64,000 bases of DNA from Brevibacillus sp. DP1.3A (GCF_013284245.2 NZ_CP085876.1:582501-646500); one strand, 5' to 3'; shown: positions 18,062-29,362, numbered from the stretch's first letter. Translations and numbers: made by a program. The notes: generated by a model not told the origin, from the letters alone.

Positions 18062-18848
18062 TGAGAAGGCTGTCTCATATGAAAAATATGCACTCGTACA
18101 AAAGAAGATGGCCGATCATTTGAGTCAAATGGTTACAGAAATAGCGAACGAGAACGAGGTGCGAAACATCCTAGAGATTGGCTGTGGGACAGGGGGATTA
18201 ACCCGCGTCATTCGCAGCCATTTTTCTGATGCCCATTACGAAGCAGTTGAGATTGCGTCAGGTATGCTGGAGCAGGCGAAGAACAATCAGGAGCAGCACG
18301 GCCTGATTTGCTCATTTTTTCAAGCAGATGCCGAAGAATGGGTATGGGAACAACAGGCGAAGTCAAAGGATGTGGTGGTTTCAGGAGCGTGTTTTCAGTG
18401 GTTTGCCAAGCCAGCGCATACGCTAAAAGGATTGGGAAGAATCCTGAAGCCCGGAGCACCCTTGGTTTTTTCGACATTTGGCCCCGATACGTTTTGGGAG
18501 CTGCATGAATCGTTTGCGAATGCTCATGCGATTTTGGGGGAAAAGGGAGTACGCCATGGCTTGGAGTTTCTCTCTGCACGTGATTGGCACGAGCTATTGG
18601 AGCAAGCAGGGTTTACGGATATAGAGGTGATGAGGAAATATGAGCGGCTAACTTACCCGGGTGTACGGGATTTCTTGCATGCCGTGAAAGCAGTGGGCGC
18701 CAGTGCAAGTATGGAGCAAGTGAGCGGTCTGGGACGCAGAAAACTTCTTGCAGAAATGATTCGTTACTATGAGCAGACGTATAAAAGAGAAACGGGCATC
18801 CCTGTCACCTACGAAGTCATTTACGTTCGCGCGGTTTCATCGAGGTAG
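18030..18848 (+). CDS. bioC: Malonyl-ACP O-methyltransferase BioC
   Basis: SAM-dependent methyltransferase that masks the malonyl carboxyl group so that fatty-acid synthase can build the pimeloyl chain. The 272-residue product has the family N-terminus RFSEKAVSYEKYALVQ, the SAM loop ILEIGCGTGGLTRVI near residue 45 and SGACFQWFAKP near 118. The start is taken as TTG at 18030, which overlaps bioH by 32 bases and has GGTGGAG upstream; the SRFSEKA block would be cut by later starts. Last gene of the operon; no clear terminator follows. Confidence 0.92.
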   Translation: MQKRAISSRFSEKAVSYEKYALVQKKMADHLSQMVTEIANENEVRNILEIGCGTGGLTRVIRSHFSDAHYEAVEIASGMLEQAKNNQEQHGLICSFFQADAEEWVWEQQAKSKDVVVSGACFQWFAKPAHTLKGLGRILKPGAPLVFSTFGPDTFWELHESFANAHAILGEKGVRHGLEFLSARDWHELLEQAGFTDIEVMRKYERLTYPGVRDFLHAVKAVGASASMEQVSGLGRRKLLAEMIRYYEQTYKRETGIPVTYEVIYVRAVSSR

Positions 18849-18877
18849 TGTGCTTTCTACGATTTTTGCTATAGAAA

Positions 18878-18892
18878 TGAGAATGGTTATCA
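18878..18892. promoter_or_regulatory. Fur box upstream of the AraC-type regulator
   Basis: TGAGAATGGTTATCA matches the 7-1-7 Fur inverted repeat TGATAATNATTATCA at 12 of 14 defined positions. It lies 55 bases before the ATG at 18948. A TAGAAT at 18895-18900 could be the -10 box just downstream, so bound Fur would block the promoter. Confidence 0.65.
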
Positions 18893-18947
18893 AATAGAAT
18901 AAAAAGAAGAACGATGGGAGGGCTATCAAGGAGTTGAGTGTGGGACA

Positions 18948-20936
18948 ATGAACGTGGATGATCATATTTTTCTATGGAATCAGGCAAGTGTACGATTACA
19001 TGATGTACGGCATATCGTCATGCGAGCCGGAGAGCAGCTGCGATCCTATCAATTGCCGGCTAGTGCCTTTCTATTTTCGGTGAGAGGCAGTGGCCTGATT
19101 CGTCTTGACGGGAATGTGCATGCTATCAAGAATTGCTATATGGCCCATGCTGGCAAAGGTACATACGTGGATATCGAGGAAATAAAGGGTGAGCTGGAAT
19201 ACTATCTGATTTTGTACAAAGCTCATTTGCCGTTGCCTTGTCGGCAGGAACTGCTACGTTTACTGGAGAAAACACAACCGTTTCACATCCAATACGGCTT
19301 TACCCCCATGCATCAGGCAAATGTATTTGTAGCAATATCACGTATGCAGCAAGCGTGGAATCAGAATGGCAACCTGGACAAGCTGCGAGCCAAGGCCCTG
19401 CTATATCAACTCGTATGTGAGCTAATGGCACAGATGCAGTCGCAAGGAATCGGGGTAACGGTACCCAATTTGGTCGTTCAGGCCGTCAGGTATATCGAGG
19501 AGCATTACGCAGAGACTTTCACCCTCGATGATCTTTCCGCGCTCTTAAACTGCAGCTCCCGATCCCTGCAACGCACCTTTAAAGCCCAGCTAGCGGTCGG
19601 CCCTATCGACTATCTGATTCAGGTGCGCATTCAAAAAGCGCAGGAACTGCTGCGTCAAACGAATTTGGGACTAAAAGAGGTAGCGGAATCAGTAGGTTAT
19701 ACAGACAGCTATTATTTCAGTCGTATCTTTAAAAAATATACAGGCTTCTCCCCGACTGCGTATAAGGTAAATCCGCTGACATCGGAAATTCGTCGCCAAA
19801 GTCCATTACTCTTGTCGCGATATTCCATTGCTGGTCAAAAGCTGTGGAAATATAATGATCACATTGAAAATGAAAATCAAAGTCACCTACGAACAAGAGA
19901 TGGGGGAGCCGTACCGATGTATAAGAGTACAAAAGCGATGCTGGCGCTGAATCTGATGCTTAGCCTTACCTTGCTGCTCGGAGCCTGCTCAGCTGGCGGA
20001 ACGAATTCCAGTAATTCGGGGAGTACAACCACTGGCGCTACGAGTCAGGTAGCAACGCAGTCCAATACAACGCAATCTAGTGCGAATCAAGAAGTGAAGA
20101 AAAGCGAGACCCGTACAATCAAGCACATGAAAGGCGAGCTGACGCTTGATTTTAAACCAGTCAGAATCGCTGTGCTGGACACACAATATGCAGATCAAAT
20201 GATTGCCTTGGGCGAACTGCCAGTAGGTAGTGTTATCACAACGGGGGACGGTACGAAGTTTCCAGAGTATCTCATGGACAAGCTAAAAGATGTTCACGTA
20301 CTTGGAACGAAGGACGAGCCCAATTCAGAAGCAGTCGTGGCTATGGAGCCTGACTTGATCATATGCACGGAGTTTCAAGATAAAATCTATGATAATCTAT
20401 CCAAAATCGCCCCAACCATCATGTTTAATCGAAACGAAGACTGGCGTGAAACACTGATTACCTTCGGAAAAATTCTCGAAAAAGAACAAGAAGCTGAGCA
20501 GATCGTAAAGGACTACCAAGAGAAAACGAATAAATTGAAAACAGAGCTCGCAACCAAACTCAAGGGTGAGTCTGTCGCACTTATTCGTCCTCGTGACAAT
20601 GCCATTCGACTGCATACAGTTGAACATCGTACGGCTGCTATCTTGTATTCCGATTTGGGACTGACTCCTCCCAAGCCAGCGATGGATAAATCAGATACAG
20701 CTACGATGATTTCTCTGGAAGTGTTGCCAGAGGTAAATGCCGATCATTTATTTGTCGTAACGGACAAAGCGAATCAAGCATTAACGGACGAGTACAAGAA
20801 CAGTTCCATTTGGAAAGGGCTAAAAGCAGCCAAGGAAAATAAGGTGTACGAGGTTAACACAACCGTGTGGATTGCCTATTACGGCCCGATTGCCATTAAC
20901 AATATCGTCGATGAAATTGCAGAGGCACTTCTATAA
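18948..20936 (+). CDS. AraC-family iron/siderophore regulator, continuous in frame with a siderophore-binding lipoprotein
   Basis: The frame is open for 662 residues. Residues 1-150 look like an AraC sensor (cupin-like) domain, and residues about 180-277 are a complete AraC DNA-binding domain with two helix-turn-helices (LDDLSALLNCSSRSLQRTF and LKEVAESVGYTDSYYFSRIF). A linker of about 48 residues follows, then from Met324 a lipoprotein signal and a periplasmic-binding-type domain (see the entry at 19917). B. subtilis Btr (YbbB) is a known AraC-binding-protein fusion, but it has no internal export signal. Two readings are possible: a true membrane-tethered fusion, or two genes whose separating stop codon was lost. 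I favour mainly separate expression of the second half, because the linker DNA holds a promoter, a Fur-like box and a ribosome site. A Fur box lies upstream of the first start. Confidence 0.8.
   Translation: MNVDDHIFLWNQASVRLHDVRHIVMRAGEQLRSYQLPASAFLFSVRGSGLIRLDGNVHAIKNCYMAHAGKGTYVDIEEIKGELEYYLILYKAHLPLPCRQELLRLLEKTQPFHIQYGFTPMHQANVFVAISRMQQAWNQNGNLDKLRAKALLYQLVCELMAQMQSQGIGVTVPNLVVQAVRYIEEHYAETFTLDDLSALLNCSSRSLQRTFKAQLAVGPIDYLIQVRIQKAQELLRQTNLGLKEVAESVGYTDSYYFSRIFKKYTGFSPTAYKVNPLTSEIRRQSPLLLSRYSIAGQKLWKYNDHIENENQSHLRTRDGGAVPMYKSTKAMLALNLMLSLTLLLGACSAGGTNSSNSGSTTTGATSQVATQSNTTQSSANQEVKKSETRTIKHMKGELTLDFKPVRIAVLDTQYADQMIALGELPVGSVITTGDGTKFPEYLMDKLKDVHVLGTKDEPNSEAVVAMEPDLIICTEFQDKIYDNLSKIAPTIMFNRNEDWRETLITFGKILEKEQEAEQIVKDYQEKTNKLKTELATKLKGESVALIRPRDNAIRLHTVEHRTAAILYSDLGLTPPKPAMDKSDTATMISLEVLPEVNADHLFVVTDKANQALTDEYKNSSIWKGLKAAKENKVYEVNTTVWIAYYGPIAINNIVDEIAEALL
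19828..19856 (+). promoter_or_regulatory. Internal sigma-A promoter within the AraC-lipoprotein reading frame
   Basis: TTGCTG (19828-19833), a 17-bp spacer and a perfect TATAAT (19851-19856) lie in the linker-coding DNA. The predicted start near 19863 would make a transcript beginning about 54 bases before the lipoprotein ATG. Confidence 0.65.
19865..19879. promoter_or_regulatory. Fur-box-like element at the internal promoter
   Basis: TGAAAATGAAAATCA matches the 7-1-7 Fur consensus at 11 of 14 defined positions and shares 11 of 15 bases with the upstream box at 18878. It sits just after the predicted start of the internal promoter, a typical repressor position. Confidence 0.5.
19917..20936 (+). 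CDS. Iron-siderophore ABC transporter substrate-binding lipoprotein (internal start in the AraC frame)
   Basis: Starting at the ATG at 19917 gives 339 residues with a basic N-terminus, a hydrophobic core and the lipobox LLGAC (Cys at residue 24), followed by a Ser/Thr/Asn-rich linker and a helical-backbone binding-protein domain of the FhuD/FeuA/BtuF fold (IAVLDTQYADQMIALG, EAVVAMEPDLIIC, YYGPIAINNIVDEIA). GGGGGAG (19902-19908) stands 8 bases before the ATG. It should deliver ferric siderophore to a permease, but no permease or ATPase gene is adjacent, so it probably works with a transporter encoded elsewhere. It shares its frame with the AraC gene upstream; a terminator follows. Confidence 0.78.
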   Translation: MYKSTKAMLALNLMLSLTLLLGACSAGGTNSSNSGSTTTGATSQVATQSNTTQSSANQEVKKSETRTIKHMKGELTLDFKPVRIAVLDTQYADQMIALGELPVGSVITTGDGTKFPEYLMDKLKDVHVLGTKDEPNSEAVVAMEPDLIICTEFQDKIYDNLSKIAPTIMFNRNEDWRETLITFGKILEKEQEAEQIVKDYQEKTNKLKTELATKLKGESVALIRPRDNAIRLHTVEHRTAAILYSDLGLTPPKPAMDKSDTATMISLEVLPEVNADHLFVVTDKANQALTDEYKNSSIWKGLKAAKENKVYEVNTTVWIAYYGPIAINNIVDEIAEALL

Positions 20937-20944
20937 ATCATTCA

Positions 20945-20984
20945 AACCGTCACTCTCTTCTCCTAAGAGCAGTGACGGTTTTTT
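20945..20984 (+). terminator. Terminator after the lipoprotein gene
   Basis: AACCGTCACT (20945-20954) pairs with AGTGACGGTT (20971-20980), and an inner CTCT/AGAG pairing extends the stem. A run of six T (20979-20984) follows. Confidence 0.88.
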
Positions 20985-21085
20985 CATGAATAGGAAAAGA
21001 AAGCGATTTCCTGGCAGGAATTATCATAAGAAGATGGAATCTTAAGAAGGTTGCCTATCCTGTGTATTCGAGGGGTGTGTGGAAG

Positions 21086-22276
21086 ATGAGTCAAAGAGAA
21101 ATCGTCATTGCGAGTGCTGTGCGCACTGCTATAGGTAGCTTTCAAGGAACGCTTGCAGGTGTCAGCGCGACAAAGCTGGGCGGAATTGTACTGGAAGCAG
21201 CGCTAGAGCGTGCAGGTGTTTCCAAGGATGCGGTCGATGAAGTGATTTTGGGGAATGTACTGTCAGCAGGCTTGGGTCAAAACCCGGCGCGCCAGGCTTC
21301 TATTCACGCGGGCCTTGCTCATGAAGTCCCCTCCCTGACAATCAACAAGGTTTGTGGTTCAGGTCTAAAAGCCGTTCATTTGGCCGTTCAGTCAATCCTT
21401 GCAGGTGAGGCAGAAGTTGTCTTGGCTGGTGGGATGGAAAATATGAGCCAGGCACCATACTTAATGGAAGGTGCGCGTTCAGGCTACCGCATGGGAGATC
21501 AGAAAGTAGTAGACTCCATGATTCGCGACGGGCTGTGGTGTGCTTTCAACGACTACCACATGGGCATTACAGCGGAGAATCTTTGCAGTAAATACGAAAT
21601 CGGACGCGAAGAGCAGGATGAATTTTCTGCGTGGAGCCAGGAAAAAGCTCAACAAGCGCTCGTTAGTGGTCGTTTTCAAGAAGAAATCGTGCCGGTTCCG
21701 ATCCCGCAGCGAAAGGGTGATCCGGTTCTTTTTGCTCTAGACGAATTCCCGCGTGCTGGTGTGACAGCCGAAGCGCTAGGCAAGCTGAAGCCTGCATTTA
21801 AAAAGGATGGAACCGTGACAGCTGGGAATGCATCAGGCATCAACGATGGAGCCGCCGCTCTCTTGATTATGACACGCGAGAAGGCAGAAGAGCTGGGAGT
21901 GAAGCCTCTTGCCCGTATCGTAGCCAATGCGAGTGCAGGTGTTGATCCGAGCATCATGGGGTACGGTCCTGTTCCTGCGACCAAACGCGTACTGGAAAAA
22001 GCGGGTCTGTCGATTTCTGACATCGATTTGATCGAAGCAAACGAAGCTTTTGCCGTCCAATCACTGTCTGTTGGCAAAGCACTGGGCTTTGATCGCGAGA
22101 AGCTGAATGTCAACGGTGGAGCCATCGCTTTGGGACATCCAATCGGTGCGAGTGGCGCGAGAATTTTGGTCACGCTCGTGCATGAATTGCAAAAGCGTGA
22201 AGGGGCAAAATATGGGTTAGCGACTCTTTGCATTGGTGGGGGACAAGGCGTCTCCACAATTGTCGAGAAAATTTAA
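21086..22276 (+). CDS. Acetyl-CoA C-acetyltransferase (thiolase)
   Basis: Condenses two acetyl-CoA to acetoacetyl-CoA, or works in reverse in fatty-acid breakdown. The 396-residue product has the active-site cysteine in [14 protein letters not shown] (Cys near 88), and the C-terminal [18 protein letters not shown] and CIGGGQG motifs with the catalytic His and second Cys. The ATG at 21086 is chosen over the GTG at 21062 because GAGGGGTG precedes it and the product then begins with the usual [16 protein letters not shown]. It appears monocistronic; the neighbouring genes give no pathway hint. Confidence 0.95.
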   Translation: MSQREIVIASAVRTAIGSFQGTLAGVSATKLGGIVLEAALERAGVSKDAVDEVILGNVLSAGLGQNPARQASIHAGLAHEVPSLTINKVCGSGLKAVHLAVQSILAGEAEVVLAGGMENMSQAPYLMEGARSGYRMGDQKVVDSMIRDGLWCAFNDYHMGITAENLCSKYEIGREEQDEFSAWSQEKAQQALVSGRFQEEIVPVPIPQRKGDPVLFALDEFPRAGVTAEALGKLKPAFKKDGTVTAGNASGINDGAAALLIMTREKAEELGVKPLARIVANASAGVDPSIMGYGPVPATKRVLEKAGLSISDIDLIEANEAFAVQSLSVGKALGFDREKLNVNGGAIALGHPIGASGARILVTLVHELQKREGAKYGLATLCIGGGQGVSTIVEKI

Positions 22277-22318
22277 TTTTTAAATTGTGAACGCTTTGTG
22301 TACACAGAAACGCTTGCG

Positions 22319-22348
22319 TTGACAAAGGGAATAAATCTTCGTTAATAT
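22319..22348 (+). promoter_or_regulatory. Sigma-A promoter of the ATP synthase operon
   Basis: A perfect TTGACA (22319-22324) is followed by TAATAT (22343-22348) with an 18-bp spacer, or TTAATA with 17. A 10-bp palindrome TGTGTACACA lies at 22297-22306 just upstream. Confidence 0.75.
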
Positions 22349-22405
22349 GGATGAGGGCATTTGGAAATTGTGTGCCCTCTCCTTATGTGAAAGGAGAAGG
22401 ATAAA

Positions 22406-22615
22406 CTGGCGAAACTTGACAATCCATGGCGAGCACTTGGTTTGGTCAGCGTACTTGGTCTTGACTTTGCCATTTGTGTGGTTGCCGGTTTTATGATCGG
22501 CAGATACGCGGATCGCCTACTAGCGACTGATCCTTGGTTCTTGCTCATTGGCCTGATTACAGGGATTGCGGTTGGTGTATACACTGTCTATCGACTCATT
22601 CGCCCGTATCTTTAG
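22406..22615 (+). CDS. atpZ: AtpZ/AtpI-family small membrane protein, apparent CTG start
   Basis: A 69-codon frame that reads as a small two-helix membrane protein: NPWRALGL at the N-terminus, then LDFAICVVAGFMIGRYADR and FLLIGLITGIAVGVYTVYRL. This is the ATPase_gene1 (AtpZ) family, linked to assembly or Mg2+/Ca2+ handling of the Fo sector. No ATG, GTG or TTG lies at the expected start; a CTG at 22406 stands 9 bases after the strong AAGGAG at 22391-22396 and gives the family N-terminus with Ala-Lys. The next possible start, TTG at codon 13, would remove the conserved NPWRALG. The stop is 13 bases before atpI. Confidence 0.8.
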   Translation: MAKLDNPWRALGLVSVLGLDFAICVVAGFMIGRYADRLLATDPWFLLIGLITGIAVGVYTVYRLIRPYL

Positions 22616-22628
22616 GGGGTGACGAACG

Positions 22629-22997
22629 ATGGAAGCGTTTGCTTTAGCGATGCGAAAGACTTTTCGCTATTCTTTATGGTGTATGGCATTGTTTGTGATA
22701 CTGATGGTTGTGTTGCCTGAATACAAGGTATTCTTGCAGAGTTTGTTGCTTGGAACAGTGGCAGGAATCATTAATACCAGCGTTCTCGCAAGCAAGGTCT
22801 GGGTTGTTGGGCAAATGGCAGATGACCCTAATGTCAGACCAAAAGGAACGGGCACGATGCTTCGGTTCATGATTGCCGGGCTAGCAGCCTATACTACCTT
22901 TATTTTCCCTCATATCTTCACATTATCAGGGGTTCTACTTGGGTTGTTTTTGATCCAAGGGATCAGCTATCTACTCGTATTCCGCAATTCAAAATAG
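22629..22997 (+). CDS. atpI: ATP synthase subunit I
   Basis: Small membrane protein (122 residues, four hydrophobic segments) that aids assembly of the c-ring in F-type ATP synthases. Sequence conservation in this family is low; the call rests on size, helix pattern, the Asn/Ser-containing second helix and its place between atpZ and atpB. GGGGGTGACG precedes the ATG. Confidence 0.88.
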   Translation: MEAFALAMRKTFRYSLWCMALFVILMVVLPEYKVFLQSLLLGTVAGIINTSVLASKVWVVGQMADDPNVRPKGTGTMLRFMIAGLAAYTTFIFPHIFTLSGVLLGLFLIQGISYLLVFRNSK

Positions 22998-23111
22998 ATT
23001 TGTTACCAGCGTTTCCTTTTAAATGAAGTGATTTTACCAGAGAGCGTTCGATAGCAATGTGTAGACAGAGTTTCGGACAACCTCTATCTATCAATGGAAA
23101 GGGGTGAAAAG

Positions 23112-23906
23112 ATGGGTCATCATTATACGTTACGGTTTGATTTAGGCGGCATGGTATTTGACATCGCTACGATTCTCATGATGGTTCTTACCGCACTGCT
23201 TGTGTTTATCTTCCTGTTTGTAATGACACGAAAGCTGGAAACAGGAGTACCTGGTGCTAAGCAAAATGCAGTTGAGTGGATTTTTGACTTTGTCAAAAAC
23301 GTTACTGCAGGATACATGGATCACAAGAAAGTCATGATGATGATGACGCTTGGTATTACGTTGTTTCTCTACATCTTCATTGGGAACCAGCTAGGTGTTA
23401 TCGCCAACGTCACTACAGTGCACAAAGGTGAAATCAGCGAAAGTGTTATGAAGATGCTGACGATTGCTCCTACGCCAGAAGCCGAAGCGAAGAAGCGCGA
23501 AACCGTTGAGCACGAGCTGGCTGATAAAGGAGCTCATGTAATCTGGTGGAAGTCTCCAACTGCTACACCAAGCGTAACATTTGGTTTGGCATTGGTAGTG
23601 TTGCTCTACTCCCACTACCTCGGTATTAAGAAAAGTCCAGGTGGTTGGTTTAAGCACGTATTCCTCAACCCGATCCACATTCTTGAGGAGTTTATCATTA
23701 AACCGTTGACGCTTCCTCTGCGTTTGTTCGGTAACCTCTTTGCAAAAGAGATCATGATTGCCTTCCTGTTGAGTGGGGGAGTTTTGGCCGCGGCACCATT
23801 GTTTATCTGGCTCGGCTACTCCGTCTTCGTAGGTGCAATTCAGGCGTTCATTTTCTTGACTCTTTCTATGGTTTACATTTCACAACTTGTGAATGATGAA
23901 CACTAA
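23112..23906 (+). CDS. atpB: ATP synthase subunit a
   Basis: Fo proton-channel subunit, 264 residues, with five to six membrane helices. The essential arginine is in LPLRLFGNLFAKEIM, and the last helix region AIQAFIFLTLSMVYI is typical. Start chosen at 23112 with AAAGGGGTG upstream, giving MGHHYTLRF. A charged loop between helices (residues about 115-145, KGEISESV to EHELADKG) is hydrophilic and somewhat long, as in other Bacilli. A 96-base gap separates it from atpI. Confidence 0.97.
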   Translation: MGHHYTLRFDLGGMVFDIATILMMVLTALLVFIFLFVMTRKLETGVPGAKQNAVEWIFDFVKNVTAGYMDHKKVMMMMTLGITLFLYIFIGNQLGVIANVTTVHKGEISESVMKMLTIAPTPEAEAKKRETVEHELADKGAHVIWWKSPTATPSVTFGLALVVLLYSHYLGIKKSPGGWFKHVFLNPIHILEEFIIKPLTLPLRLFGNLFAKEIMIAFLLSGGVLAAAPLFIWLGYSVFVGAIQAFIFLTLSMVYISQLVNDEH

Positions 23907-23950
23907 AATCTAGTTATTTGTTAACAACAATTTAGGGAGGTATTTTTAAC

Positions 23951-24181
23951 ATGGAAGTTATGGGTGTAGCTATTGCTATGGGTCTTATTTTCGGTTTGGC
24001 AGCACTTGGTGGTGCTTTTGGTGCAAGTAACGTAATCTCTAAAACAATTGAAGGTGTTGCTCGTCAACCTGAAGCTCGTGGTAACCTGATGGGTATCATG
24101 TTCCTCGGTATGGGTCTCGTAGAGGCGATTCCAATTATCGCTGTAGCTGTAGGCTTCATCTTGATGGGTCGTCTGGGCTAA
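23951..24181 (+). CDS. atpE: ATP synthase subunit c
   Basis: Ring-forming proteolipid of 76 residues: two helices joined by the polar loop [10 protein letters not shown]. The ion-binding Glu lies in the second helix in [11 protein letters not shown]. The motif lacks the Na+-coordinating set and suits proton coupling. AGGGAGG precedes the ATG. A hairpin in the gap after the gene probably sets its higher expression relative to downstream genes. Confidence 0.98.
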   Translation: MEVMGVAIAMGLIFGLAALGGAFGASNVISKTIEGVARQPEARGNLMGIMFLGMGLVEAIPIIAVAVGFILMGRLG

Positions 24182-24204
24182 GCGAACAGTTGAACAGTAT
24201 TAAA

Positions 24205-24234
24205 TAGGCGGAGGGTCACCTTCGCCTATCTTTT
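24205..24234 (+). promoter_or_regulatory. Intercistronic hairpin between atpE and atpF
   Basis: TAGGCGGAGG (24205-24214) pairs with CCTTCGCCTA (24219-24228) through a four-base GTCA loop, with one G-U pair, followed by TCTTTT. It could act as a partial terminator or mRNA stabiliser that raises subunit c output. Confidence 0.6.
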
Positions 24235-24356
24235 AGTAGGGAAAAATCAGGCTTCGGCCACAAGCTTGGCATGGAAGTCTTCTAGTAATAATTCTGGTAA
24301 GTACGTAAAGAACTTATTGCAGAATCTTTCGTTTGTCAGGAAGGAGTGAACTAAAA

Positions 24357-24860
24357 ATGGTTGAGTTTGGAGCCGTATCCCTGGAATGGGGCACATTACT
24401 ACTCCAGGTGATTATTTTCATTTTGCTGTTGATCGTTGTTTCCAAATATGCAACAGGACCGATTGCGAGCGTGTTGGAAAAGCGCCGTGCTCATGTTGAG
24501 AACGAGCTCGCCACTGCGGAACGCAACCACAAGGAATCCGAAAAGCTTTTGGCTGAACAACGCCGTCTTTTGGATGAAGCTCGCGCTGAATCTAAAGCGA
24601 TCATCGACCGTGCTGCAAAGCAAGCGTCTGATGAAGCAAGCAAAATCGTTGCTGAAGCACAAGCAGCTTCTGAGCGCATGAAAGCAGATGCAAGTGCTGA
24701 ACTGGCTCGTGAAGTAGAAAAAGCAAAACTCGAACTGCGTGAGCAAATGACTGGTCTTTCCGTGCTCTTGGCTTCCAAGATCATTGAGAAAGAACTGGAC
24801 GAAGCAGCTCAAAAGTCTACTGTTGACAAATTTCTCGCACAAGTGGGAGATCGCCTATGA
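24357..24860 (+). CDS. atpF: ATP synthase subunit b
   Basis: Peripheral-stalk subunit of 167 residues: one N-terminal membrane helix (LLLQVIIFILLLIVVSKYA) followed by a long charged coiled coil rich in Ala, Glu, Lys and Arg. The ATG at 24357 follows AAGGAG at 24341-24346. Its stop codon overlaps the atpH start in an ATGA arrangement. Confidence 0.97.
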   Translation: MVEFGAVSLEWGTLLLQVIIFILLLIVVSKYATGPIASVLEKRRAHVENELATAERNHKESEKLLAEQRRLLDEARAESKAIIDRAAKQASDEASKIVAEAQAASERMKADASAELAREVEKAKLELREQMTGLSVLLASKIIEKELDEAAQKSTVDKFLAQVGDRL

Positions 24861-25384
24861 GTAGCGCAGTAGGAAAACGTTATGCTCGCGCTCTCTTTGA
24901 AGTAGCGAGTGAGCGTAGCAAGATTGATCAGGTAGAAGCAGACCTGGGTGCGATCGTGGAAGCGGTTGAAGGCAATGAAGATCTGAAAAAGATCATGTTG
25001 CACCCGCACATCGCAGCAGATGCGAAAAGCCAGCTCGCTGACGAATTGTTCAAAAGCCATGTAGGGGAAGAAACCTTTAATTTCCTGAACGTCCTGATTG
25101 AGAACGGACGCGAAGTTGATTTGGTTGATATCTACCGTTCTTTTGTACAATTGGCGAACGAAGCTCGTGGATTCGCAGATGCAATTTTGACAAGTGCAAA
25201 GCCGCTTTCTGTTGAAGAGCAAAATGAGCTGGCTGAGAAGTTCGGTCAAACGCTGAACAAAAAGCTGCGTATGACAGCAGTTGTAGATCCAGCGATTCTC
25301 GGCGGCATTATTATCAAAATTGGCGACCGTCTGTACGATGGCAGTCTGAAAACGAAGTTGGAAACCTTTGCGCAAAAGGCGTAA
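24857..25384 (+). CDS. atpH: ATP synthase subunit delta
   Basis: Peripheral-stalk (OSCP-type) subunit of 175 residues linking subunit b to the top of F1. The N-terminal six-helix domain begins with GKRYARALFEVA, and the C-terminal signature VDPAILGGIIIKIGDRLYDGS is clear. It starts inside the end of atpF (ATGA overlap). Confidence 0.97.
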   Translation: MSSAVGKRYARALFEVASERSKIDQVEADLGAIVEAVEGNEDLKKIMLHPHIAADAKSQLADELFKSHVGEETFNFLNVLIENGREVDLVDIYRSFVQLANEARGFADAILTSAKPLSVEEQNELAEKFGQTLNKKLRMTAVVDPAILGGIIIKIGDRLYDGSLKTKLETFAQKA

Positions 25385-25427
25385 AGTTCGATGGCTTTTA
25401 CGAAGTTGGATGAATGGGGTGAATTAA

Positions 25428-26939
<1,512 letters not shown>

Positions 26940-27013
26940 TCGTTAACCTGATAGACATCAGATGCATGCCGGGCCATTTGCCCGTGCATGCGTCCTCAAG
27001 GTGGTGAAAACGA

Positions 27014-27877
27014 GTGGCTAAAGGAATACGTGAGATTCGACGCAGTATCAAAAGTAAAAAAGATATGCGCCAAATCACGAAAGCGATGAAAATGGTGGCG
27101 GCTGCAAAGCTTCGCCGTAATCAGGATAAAGCTGAGGCGGCACGCCCGTATGCTGACAAGATCCAAGAAGTGATCGCAAGCATCGCGAGTGGGAACTCTG
27201 CTTCCAAACATCCAATGTTGCAAAATCGTCCGGTGAAAAAGACTGGTTATATTGTCATCACTTCCGACCGTGGACTTGCTGGGGGTTACAATGCCAACAT
27301 TCTCCGTAAAGTGGTAACTACCATTAACGAGAAGCACAAGTCCAAGGATGAGTACGGTATTTTTGTGATTGGCCGCAAAGGTCGTGACTTCTTCAGCAAA
27401 CGGAACTACCCGCTTTTGGAGGAAGTTACAGGTCTGCCAGCTAGCCCAGCCTTTGCTGATATCAAGAAAATTGCCGGTGCAGCAGTCCAAATGTTCGAGA
27501 ATGAGCAGATTGACGAACTGTACCTGTGCTACAACAAGTTCCAAAGTGCAATTTCGCAAATACCTACCGTAAAACAATTGCTGCCATTGGAAGCTCCCGA
27601 GAGCAACAATGCGCGCGAATTGAATTACGAGTATGAGCCGTCCTCGGAAGAAGTATTGGCGGATCTGTTGCCGAAATATGCGGAAACACTGGTTTACAGT
27701 GCACTCCTCGAAGCAAAAGCTTCTGAAGAAGGTTCCCGTATGACGGCAATGGGCAGCGCGACAGACAATGCTACGGATATGATCAACCGTTTAACGTTGA
27801 GCTACAACCGTGCTCGTCAGGCAGCCATTACACAAGAGATTTCCGAGATCGTTGCAGGTGCAAACGCACAGGCTTAG
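27014..27877 (+). CDS. atpG: ATP synthase subunit gamma
   Basis: Rotor shaft subunit of 287 residues with the two terminal coiled-coil helices: N-terminal [20 protein letters not shown] and C-terminal [19 protein letters not shown]. The central [12 protein letters not shown] is typical. It starts with GTG preceded by AAGGTGGTG. Confidence 0.98.
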   Translation: MAKGIREIRRSIKSKKDMRQITKAMKMVAAAKLRRNQDKAEAARPYADKIQEVIASIASGNSASKHPMLQNRPVKKTGYIVITSDRGLAGGYNANILRKVVTTINEKHKSKDEYGIFVIGRKGRDFFSKRNYPLLEEVTGLPASPAFADIKKIAGAAVQMFENEQIDELYLCYNKFQSAISQIPTVKQLLPLEAPESNNARELNYEYEPSSEEVLADLLPKYAETLVYSALLEAKASEEGSRMTAMGSATDNATDMINRLTLSYNRARQAAITQEISEIVAGANAQA

Positions 27878-29335
<1,458 letters not shown>

Positions 29336-29362
29336 GACACCCTGGAAAGGGGAGACGAGTAA

